A stretch of DNA of 43,120 nucleotides, taken from IMG/VR virus record IMGVR_UViG_3300037587_000345, positions 1-43,120 of that record; one strand, written 5' to 3'. Origin of the DNA: a virus. Below the pieces are notes generated by a model that saw only the letters and a list, made by a program, of their open reading frames with translations, searched no databases and was not told the origin of the DNA. Position 1 is the first letter of the stretch; each line of letters begins with the position of its first letter. This document shows positions 6,410 to 12,102 of the stretch, piece after piece. The position numbers and the translations under genes are program-made.

Positions 6410-6425
6410 ATTAAATGCATTTAAT
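6410..6425. promoter_or_regulatory. Perfect 16-bp palindrome, operator candidate
   Basis: The 16 bases at 6410-6425 (ATTAAATGCATTTAAT) equal their own reverse complement with no spacer. The core ATGCAT recurs at 5844, 6496, 6565 and 7172 in the same control region. A site of this symmetry is typical of a dimeric winged-helix regulator; the protein encoded at 7201 is a candidate (inference). Confidence 0.4.
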
Positions 6426-6706
6426 ATGTATTTATTACTATTCATTTAGGAGGGCCTATGAGGACGTATAAGAGAGGCTATTCCCTCCCTATGTAATGCA
6501 TAAGGGAGGAGAGGGGAGCCGCCTAGCAACGTCCTGAGGAGCTTACAGGAGTATTAGTATACATATGCATGGGGAATTACATGGGCCAATGCAATGGGGA
6601 GATTAATGGGGGAATGTATGTGAATGATATATGACATTAATATTATTAGAATATTACTAGGGGGGAAAAGTAAACTCATGAGTGTACTTATGGGGATATG
6701 TATGGA

Positions 6707-6740
6707 AAGAGGGGAAGGATATCGCTCCCCTCCCCCTCTT
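6707..6740. other. G/C-rich inverted repeat
   Basis: AAGAGGGG (6707-6714) pairs with CCCCTCTT (6733-6740) around an 18-base loop that contains a further G/C-rich complementary pair. It lies inside the G-run-rich part of the control region. Confidence 0.35.
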
Positions 6741-6769
6741 AGGTATTTCTCCAGAGCTGTATCCTTTCC

Positions 6770-6816
6770 TGTATACATATACAAGTGTACATACATCCAC
6801 TGTACGAATGTACACT
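6770..6816. promoter_or_regulatory. Cluster of inverted repeats (TGTATA...TATACA and AGTGTACAT...ATGTACACT)
   Basis: TGTATA-CA-TATACA occupies 6770-6783. It is directly followed by AGTGTACAT (6784-6792) and its exact inverse ATGTACACT (6808-6816), with a third TGTAC between them at 6801-6805. Three TGTAC copies plus a nested palindrome within 47 bp suggest protein-binding sites or a structured RNA start, just upstream of the first possible rightward ORF. Confidence 0.4.
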
Positions 6817-6841
6817 ATTATTATAATATTATGGGAGTATA

Positions 6842-7120
6842 ATGGGGGGAGGTATGGGTAAGAGTGAGAAAGTGAGAGGGACATGGGGGGTATGTAGATA
6901 TGGAGGGGTATTCACGTACAAAATATCAGAAATAGAAGTTGTATACCTTAAAGCGTTGAATTTCCTTGAGAAAAGCTCCCTTAATGCCGGAACGGAACTG
7001 GCGTTCCTACGGATTCTTAAGGGGAGAATTGAATATCCGCGTATTCCGTGGCCTGTAGAGGAGAAGTGCTGCTGCATAATGCGTCAATCTGGCATGAAGA
7101 ATGGTTCTCATTTAGAATAG
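6842..7120 (+). CDS. Possible small basic protein (92 aa)
   Basis: The frame starts at an ATG with GGGAG four bases upstream; a second ATG at 6854 is less well spaced. The N-terminal codons fall in a G-run-rich tract, so they may be non-coding. Residues 30-90 look more protein-like (LNAGTELAFLRILKGRIEYP, then a CCC run). It precedes the strong promoter at 7142. It may be a real early gene or a chance frame; no family recognised. Confidence 0.4.
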   Translation: MGGGMGKSEKVRGTWGVCRYGGVFTYKISEIEVVYLKALNFLEKSSLNAGTELAFLRILKGRIEYPRIPWPVEEKCCCIMRQSGMKNGSHLE

Positions 7121-7141
7121 GCTTATATATTCCTAAAAAGC

Positions 7142-7169
7142 TTGACAGAATAGCATTTCATGGTATAAT
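7142..7169 (+). promoter_or_regulatory. Consensus sigma-70 promoter for the rightward block
   Basis: TTGACA at 7142-7147 and TATAAT at 7164-7169 are both perfect hexamers with a 16-bp spacer. An ATGCAT motif (7172-7177) lies in the likely start-site region. The first gene starts at 7201, giving a short leader of about 25 bases with AGAAGGA as ribosome binding site. Host RNA polymerase should read this directly. Confidence 0.85.
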
Positions 7170-7200
7170 TAATGCATATAAACGAAGAGAAGGACACATT

Positions 7201-7599
7201 ATGAAGGTAAATTTCAAAGTATTGGCTAAGCTAGCCTCAGACAATAAGAATGCCTCTGCTGTAATGATGTGTCTTTTGGATAAGTGGGATGGAGACTCCC
7301 TTTTCATCACATCCACCACCATCCATAAGGCTACGGGAATGCCTCGGGGTAGTGCATATAGAGCCATCACCTACCTCATCGACCACAGCTACATCACTGA
7401 TGACACGTATTATGAGGGAGACCACCTATTCTACATCAACTCCCGTATTGCACATGATGCCCAGTGGGAATACAAGTTCCTTAATTGTGAACTCGCCCAA
7501 ACAAAACGTATAGCAGGCCCTACGCATTTACGTAAAGTTATGCGAGAGGTGGAGGCCATGAATGATTTGAGTGATGGAGACATTAGTGACTTATTGTAA
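7201..7599 (+). CDS. Winged-helix DNA-binding protein (132 aa)
   Basis: ATG at 7201 follows the consensus promoter and AGAAGGA; an upstream frame extension to 7048 would read through the promoter and is rejected. Residues 36-62 (ITSTTIHKATGMPRGSAYRA then ITYLIDHSYI) form a winged helix-turn-helix, followed by a beta wing (about 66-80, ending HLFYINSRIA). The N-S-R-I after the wing recalls RepL-like replication proteins and related phage regulators. As the first gene behind the promoter, with palindromes nearby, it is a candidate autoregulator or origin-binding protein. The C-terminal 40 residues are unassigned. Confidence 0.78.
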   Translation: MKVNFKVLAKLASDNKNASAVMMCLLDKWDGDSLFITSTTIHKATGMPRGSAYRAITYLIDHSYITDDTYYEGDHLFYINSRIAHDAQWEYKFLNCELAQTKRIAGPTHLRKVMREVEAMNDLSDGDISDLL

Positions 7600-7939
7600 G
7601 GATGATGAGAGATTACAAGCCGACCTTCCTAAATTAAAGAATGTTAGACGCTGGGGGACATGTATGATGAACCACCAACAACTTAAAGACTTTGAAGAGC
7701 AAGCCCGCAAGCAATTAAATGTGGAGGAGAGTGGTTATTTTCCTATAGACGACTTCGAAATCCCCTATTTCAAAGGAAAGGATGAGGGAGGGCGTAACGT
7801 CATCCTCGCCATGTATAATGAGACAGCTTGTGCCTTCGCCTATACAGATGAGGAGGAGAAGTATATTGGGGATGCCAAGGTTATGGCCTTTTCTTCTATA
7901 GAACATGCATTGAGGTCACACCATGTCCTTACTAGTTGA
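7586..7939 (+). CDS. Hypothetical protein (117 aa), start uncertain
   Basis: Three starts are possible. GTG 7586 has GGAG six bases upstream and overlaps the previous gene by 14 bases, and is chosen. ATG 7574 lacks a site, and ATG 7664 has GGGGGA upstream and would give 91 aa. The product is acidic with IPYFKGKDEGG and an EEEKYIGDAKVMAFSS segment. It looks soluble. No family recognised. Its 3' end overlaps the next gene. Confidence 0.68.
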   Translation: MTYCKDDERLQADLPKLKNVRRWGTCMMNHQQLKDFEEQARKQLNVEESGYFPIDDFEIPYFKGKDEGGRNVILAMYNETACAFAYTDEEEKYIGDAKVMAFSSIEHALRSHHVLTS

Positions 7940-8153
7940 TGGAATTGTCCAGATGTCTCCCTTAGACATGTACATCATACGAACTACAGAGGTACGATAC
8001 AATATATCAATCGCCAAAGTCCTTTGGGAGGAAGACCTTAAGCTTACAGACGAGGAATTTAAAGAGAAATATTGGTTGCCAGAAGAAGAATTCTTACACA
8101 TGCTCAAAACAATTGAGGAAGAGACAGATGACAAACTTCAAAGATGGAAATAA
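7923..8153 (+). CDS. Hypothetical protein (76 aa)
   Basis: The ATG at 7923 has GAGGT upstream and overlaps the previous gene by 17 bases. The product MSLLVDGIVQMSPLDMYIIR has a beta-like N-terminus, then a charged helical half (DEEFKEKYWLPEEEFLHMLK). It is acidic, with no membrane segment. Function unknown; it is part of the overlapping early rightward cluster. Confidence 0.72.
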   Translation: MSLLVDGIVQMSPLDMYIIRTTEVRYNISIAKVLWEEDLKLTDEEFKEKYWLPEEEFLHMLKTIEEETDDKLQRWK

Positions 8154-8427
8154 GAACAAGATGTTCGACAAACCTGCCAATCGTAAGAAACGCCCAGCCA
8201 AAGTGAAGGGCACTCCCGCTGGTTCTGGTACATGGGTGCTGGATGACTTCACTATCTTTGAATATGACACGTTCCTTCAAGAAGATGGCAATACACTATT
8301 CATCGGCAGCCCTGTATTCTCGGACAAGAAAGTCCAAATCATCCTAACACCTCGACAACAAATTAAAGCCCACCAATTAGGGATTGCCAAACGTGAGATT
8401 ATGGCAATGCTTCAAGAGCAAGAATGA
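8128..8427 (+). CDS. Hypothetical protein (99 aa)
   Basis: ATG at 8128 has GAGGAAGAG upstream; the TTG at 8113 is less likely. The first 30 residues are very basic (NRKKRPAKVKGTPAGSG), followed by a beta-rich body (WVLDDFTIFEYDTFLQEDGN). A basic tail with a compact domain suits nucleic-acid binding, but no family is recognised. The stop overlaps the next start as ATGA. Confidence 0.75.
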   Translation: MTNFKDGNKNKMFDKPANRKKRPAKVKGTPAGSGTWVLDDFTIFEYDTFLQEDGNTLFIGSPVFSDKKVQIILTPRQQIKAHQLGIAKREIMAMLQEQE

Positions 8428-8618
8428 TTGTCCTAATCAGGCAAACTCCTGGGAAATCATATCAGGGCCTCGTCATCAACCTGCCTGAGGAGCTTTCCCA
8501 CCTCCCTAATGCTGTATGGCATGGGAGTGTAGACAAGGTGAAGAGGGCTTTCAACGGCTATTACAGGGGACATACAATGCAATATATTAGCTTAATAGAA
8601 GGATGGGATGAGGTATGA
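8424..8618 (+). CDS. Hypothetical protein (64 aa)
   Basis: Coupled by ATGA to the preceding gene. Starts MIVLIRQTPGKSYQGLVINL and ends LIEGWDEV; small alpha/beta composition. The next gene starts within its last codons (GTATGAGC), so this is part of a translationally coupled series. No family recognised. Confidence 0.72.
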   Translation: MIVLIRQTPGKSYQGLVINLPEELSHLPNAVWHGSVDKVKRAFNGYYRGHTMQYISLIEGWDEV

Positions 8619-8884
8619 GCAGTAAGAAAACTTTACATAAAATGTTTTATTACGACGATGAATATGAGTATTCTGCACAATTGTGTGGATATGCTTTTGT
8701 GTTCCGGGTGATTGACTTCCCTAATTCCTCTGTGTCTTTCAAAAGTACAGAGTGGCAACACATGACTAGTGGTTTGGTAGAGGATTGCCTGAGGGGTATT
8801 ATATGTGACAACCTCACTAGAGCTGGTGTTGACACCACAGAGCACTATCATGTTAAATATGGGCAGTGTCGGGATGTTGTATGA
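8615..8884 (+). CDS. Hypothetical protein (89 aa)
   Basis: ATG at 8615 overlaps the previous stop (ATGAG). The product has MFYYDDEYEYSAQLCGYAFV and SVSFKSTEWQHMTSGLVEDC, an aromatic, acidic small protein. The stop overlaps the sigma-like gene's ATG as ATGA. Function unknown; the coupling suggests co-production with the downstream regulator. Confidence 0.73.
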   Translation: MSSKKTLHKMFYYDDEYEYSAQLCGYAFVFRVIDFPNSSVSFKSTEWQHMTSGLVEDCLRGIICDNLTRAGVDTTEHYHVKYGQCRDVV

Positions 8885-9363
8885 ATGAAACAAAGCGCTA
8901 CCAAATTATTCGCTCCCAAGTGTTGAAGCGGCTAGGCTATCCTCCCCTCAATCGCCAAGTACAGCGTTATGGGGAGATGACTCCCGAGGAGATTGTCAAC
9001 GAAGTGGCGATTCCTGTCCTTAAGGCTTCTAAGGATGAATGGGACTATGGCCTTATCCGCCACGTAACCAACCTGCGCCTAATTGATTTATACAGGGTGA
9101 GACAAGCCTACTCTGCTGTTTCATTCTCGCTAATGGAGGAAGATGGAGATGGCTATAACGAAGACCATAAGGACGAATACCGAGACCTACTTTCTTCTAC
9201 ATCTTCCCTCACAATGGCTCAGAGAGAAATACTGCTTCTGTTATGCGAGGGTCACGGGCACGAAGACATCGGAACATATTTGTCTATTACACCCAAAGCC
9301 TCCCGAAAACGCTTAGAGCGGCTAAGAGTCACACTGAAGAAGGAAATGGAGATTAGCCAATAA
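8881..9363 (+). CDS. Sigma-70-family-like (ECF-type) transcription factor
   Basis: 160 aa from ATG 8881 (ATGA overlap). Residues 33-78 resemble sigma region 2: PEEIVNEV ... LIRHVTNLRLIDLYRVRQA, compare the ECF pattern with an acidic DLVQ-like helix and N-x-x-x-D-x-x-R. Residues 110-155 resemble region 4: LTMAQREILLLLCEGHGHED, then IGTYLSITPKASRKRLERLR, a helix-turn-helix with the usual L-T-x-x-Q-R-E-I start. A 20-25 residue acidic linker joins them. Both regions are short, so it may be a degenerate sigma or a region-4-type activator. Its place directly before the terminase genes suits a role in virion-gene transcription (inference). Confidence 0.68.
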   Translation: MNETKRYQIIRSQVLKRLGYPPLNRQVQRYGEMTPEEIVNEVAIPVLKASKDEWDYGLIRHVTNLRLIDLYRVRQAYSAVSFSLMEEDGDGYNEDHKDEYRDLLSSTSSLTMAQREILLLLCEGHGHEDIGTYLSITPKASRKRLERLRVTLKKEMEISQ

Positions 9364-9382
9364 AAATGAATGAGGAACCATC

Positions 9383-9811
9383 ATGGCTGATTTAACGCCA
9401 CAACAAGAATTATATATGTCTTGCTTCTTTGATAAGGACAGTGAGACATACGGGAATAGTATTGCCTCCTGTGCAGCAGCAGGGTACACCCCCAACTATC
9501 ATAGCCAGCTATTGAAGGCATGCCGTGAAGAAATACGGAGTCGTACTCTTGACCTTGTGAATAGCAAAGCTGTAAAGGCTGTAGAGCAGCTAGAGGCAAG
9601 TATGAGTGAGGACGGAACTGTCCCTCGGGGAGAACTGAGGCTTAAGGCAGCAGAGTCTACCCTGGATAGAATGGGTATAGGCAAGCAGGTGGCCATCGAC
9701 ATTACATCTAGCGATGAAAGTGTAAGCCCTCTGTTCGTACTCCCAAGTAAACAAGAAGAAATTGAAGTGGACCCACAATATGACAACATCAACCTACGTG
9801 ACACAGATTAG
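9383..9811 (+). CDS. terS: Terminase small subunit-like protein
   Basis: 142 aa; GAGGAA precedes the ATG. The N-terminal half (MADLTPQQELYMSCFFDKDS, then NSIASCAAAGYTPNYHSQLL) reads as the helix-turn-helix DNA-recognition part of small terminases. The middle (LDRMGIGKQVAIDITSSDES) resembles the typical connector before the C-terminal tail. It should bind the packaging site and present DNA to TerL. It is separated from terL by one small gene overlapping its 3' end. Confidence 0.72.
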   Translation: MADLTPQQELYMSCFFDKDSETYGNSIASCAAAGYTPNYHSQLLKACREEIRSRTLDLVNSKAVKAVEQLEASMSEDGTVPRGELRLKAAESTLDRMGIGKQVAIDITSSDESVSPLFVLPSKQEEIEVDPQYDNINLRDTD

Positions 9812-10055
9812 TATTCTCTCTATTAAGAAGAAGGGCTACTTCGGCTATCCTTTCCTGACGGACAGCAAAGAGCCAGATGAAGACGGAATTCGTCACATTA
9901 CCTGGTATTTAGAGCCCAATACGTCTGGGCATGAGCAGGTTCATATGGCCCATCGCATCGCTATGAAGAGTGTTAATGATGTTTATATTGATAGTGATAT
10001 TGTTGATGATGTGTGTGATGAAGCCCTAATGGTGATCGCTAAAGGTATTGTGTGA
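9780..10055 (+). CDS. Hypothetical protein (91 aa) between the terminase genes
   Basis: ATG at 9780 is used; the frame extends to a TTG at 9762 inside the small terminase gene. It overlaps terS by 32 bases and terL by one base. The product has KKKGYFGYPFLTDSKEPDED and a helical C-terminus with VNDVYIDSDIVDDVCDEALM. Acidic, soluble, no family recognised. Its position suggests a packaging accessory (inference). Confidence 0.65.
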   Translation: MTTSTYVTQISILSIKKKGYFGYPFLTDSKEPDEDGIRHITWYLEPNTSGHEQVHMAHRIAMKSVNDVYIDSDIVDDVCDEALMVIAKGIV

Positions 10056-12091
10056 TGGAAGATGCATTCCTATTGTGGGAGAAGGTGTGTCCCGAAATCA
10101 GGGATGCCTATGTTAAGCTTGTAAACGATCCTCGTACAATACGGGGACGTGTCACTCCTAAGGGATATACACGCCTGTGTGAAGACAACGTTGACATACC
10201 CAACACCGTGGTACAGAAGCTACTCATTGAAGAACTCTACCATGTGAGGTGGGCTAAGAACCGTTCTTTACGCACCTCTTTGGCTAAGACGAAGGTGATA
10301 TTGAATGTACACGACGTTACGATTCCCTCAGCAGATGCCTTGGCAAAAATATTTAAACGTCTTGAAAAAGAACTTGGACTTTGTGAAAGCCAGGAGCAAT
10401 ACATATCTCGCCGCCAACGGATGTTCAACGAAGTAAGGGCGGCAACAGGTGCTCACCCACACACAAAGGATTTGAAGAAGGCTCATGCCAAAGTAAGATA
10501 TGACAAGGAGAAGCGTGAACTCGACCTCATACGTAAGGAGGAGAGAACTAGAAAAACTGTACTAGCATCTAAGGCTCGTAAGGCTGGTGTAAGCCCTAAG
10601 AAGCTTGCAGAAGACCTTAAGGTGGAGAGGAAGGCTAAGGCCACATCTCACAATCCTGCTGTAGACTCCTATCTACGGGCAGCCAGAGACGAGCTTCCTG
10701 AGGAACTCCAGAAGAGCCTATACTCGCAAGCTATGAAGGAGACAGAAGGACGCCCCGTAGCTTTCCTTCCTACGCCTAAGCAATACAAGTTTTTGTCCGC
10801 CAATGAAGACTTTGTTCTTTACGGCGGAGCAGCAGGTGGCGGTAAGAGCTATGCTATTCTGTTTGACGCCGTACGCTACGCCCACATGAAGGGCTACCGT
10901 GGTGTCATCATTCGTCGCTCTATGCCAGAGCTTCGAGAGCTTATAGACATCGCCCGTGAAATCTATCCGATGATGTTTCCTGGCGCTAAATACAATACAC
11001 AGGAGAAGACATTTAGGTTTCCTTCCGGGGGAATCTTGGAGTTTGGATTCTTGGACAATCCCGCAGATAAGTATCAATATCAAGGAAAGCAATATGCTTG
11101 GGTTGGCTTCGATGAGCTGGGATTGCAAGCAACGCCTGAGGGATTTGATTATCTCAAGTCTCGCTTACGTACTACTCTTCCTATCAAGCCAACAATACGA
11201 TGTACTGCAAACCCAGGCAGTTTGTGGGTTAAGGAGCGATTTATTGATCCTGCTCCTCCCAACACCACTTTTAGGGATAATGTTGGCCTCACTTATAAAT
11301 TCATTCCGTCCCTTGTCTCAGATAATCCATATATATATCAGAATGGTGAAGGACAGTATGTAAAGATGCTGTCCTCCATGTCTGAAGTGGAGAGACGACA
11401 GCTTCTTGAAGGAGATTGGAATGTCAGTGATGATAGTGCATTCCCAGAGTTTAGTAAGGAGACGCATGTTATCAGCGCAGAGGAGCATATCCCTCTACAT
11501 TGGAATCGCTTTGCTGGTATTGACCCCGGCTATGTGGATAACGCTGCTGTAGTATGGTGTGCTGTTAATCCTAATACAAGACAGATTGTTGTGTATAGGG
11601 AGTTTGCAAAGTCTGGTTTGTACGGGTTTGATTTCGCCAAAGCCATCCTGCTAGAAGAGAGGGAGGAGCTTGTCTCCATAGACCACGTAGTGGATTGGAA
11701 TTGCTGGGCTGCTACAGGCCAACCAGGCCCCTCTGTAGGCCAATCTATGCAGCGTGCAGGACTCAGAATGCGGCGTGCTGACAAGAACCGTAGGGCGGGC
11801 AAGGACCAAATACATGCGCGATTAGCCCCACTAGATGATGGCGCTCCTGGACTAGTAGTCCTCGACAGTTGTCCTAAGCTTATACGTGAACTACAATCCC
11901 TCAAACGTGGTGATAAAGAAACCACTGCTGAGGACATTAAACAAACTAGATTGAATGGCAGGCATAACGATTTGTATGACGCCCTTCGATATGCATTAAT
12001 GAGTCGCCCACGGGTGCAAACGTCCAGAGACCAGTTCTTGCAGAATAAGCAAGATACACAATGGACGCATATTAATAGTTTGTTCAGCTGA
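10055..12091 (+). CDS. terL: Terminase large subunit (ATPase/nuclease) with a long N-terminal extension
   Basis: 678 aa. ATG 10055 overlaps the previous stop (TGATG). Packaging ATPase: Walker A in LYGGAAGGGKSYA (about 256-268), Walker B in YAWVGFDE (about 347-354), and a coupling segment near CTANPGS. The RNase H-like nuclease starts at GIDPGYVDNAAVVW (about 487) and ends at NDLYDALRYALMS (about 637-649), both with acidic residues placed as in other TerL proteins. The first 230 or so residues are unusual: charged, helical, basic in the middle (RKEERTRKTVLASKARKAG), with no recognised domain. Typical TerL proteins lack this. It packages concatemeric DNA through the portal encoded next. Confidence 0.93.
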   Translation: MEDAFLLWEKVCPEIRDAYVKLVNDPRTIRGRVTPKGYTRLCEDNVDIPNTVVQKLLIEELYHVRWAKNRSLRTSLAKTKVILNVHDVTIPSADALAKIFKRLEKELGLCESQEQYISRRQRMFNEVRAATGAHPHTKDLKKAHAKVRYDKEKRELDLIRKEERTRKTVLASKARKAGVSPKKLAEDLKVERKAKATSHNPAVDSYLRAARDELPEELQKSLYSQAMKETEGRPVAFLPTPKQYKFLSANEDFVLYGGAAGGGKSYAILFDAVRYAHMKGYRGVIIRRSMPELRELIDIAREIYPMMFPGAKYNTQEKTFRFPSGGILEFGFLDNPADKYQYQGKQYAWVGFDELGLQATPEGFDYLKSRLRTTLPIKPTIRCTANPGSLWVKERFIDPAPPNTTFRDNVGLTYKFIPSLVSDNPYIYQNGEGQYVKMLSSMSEVERRQLLEGDWNVSDDSAFPEFSKETHVISAEEHIPLHWNRFAGIDPGYVDNAAVVWCAVNPNTRQIVVYREFAKSGLYGFDFAKAILLEEREELVSIDHVVDWNCWAATGQPGPSVGQSMQRAGLRMRRADKNRRAGKDQIHARLAPLDDGAPGLVVLDSCPKLIRELQSLKRGDKETTAEDIKQTRLNGRHNDLYDALRYALMSRPRVQTSRDQFLQNKQDTQWTHINSLFS

Positions 12092-12102
12092 ATGGAGAGA
12101 AG

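Larger units (their letters stand above)
5326..6841. other. Long divergent control/non-coding region
   Basis: About 1.5 kb between the leftward and rightward gene blocks with no frame that has a convincing start site and protein-like composition on either strand. It is dense in local hairpins: 5372-5396, 5929-5948 (GGCATG/CATGCC), 5958-5978, 6250-6268, 6341-6367 and 6707-6740. It also has perfect palindromes (5842-5851, 6410-6425) and repeated ATGCAT. Its left half has near-average GC, unlike a simple AT-rich origin. It could hold leftward promoters, an origin, or a structured non-coding RNA. No good leftward sigma-70 promoter was found by eye. Confidence 0.6.
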
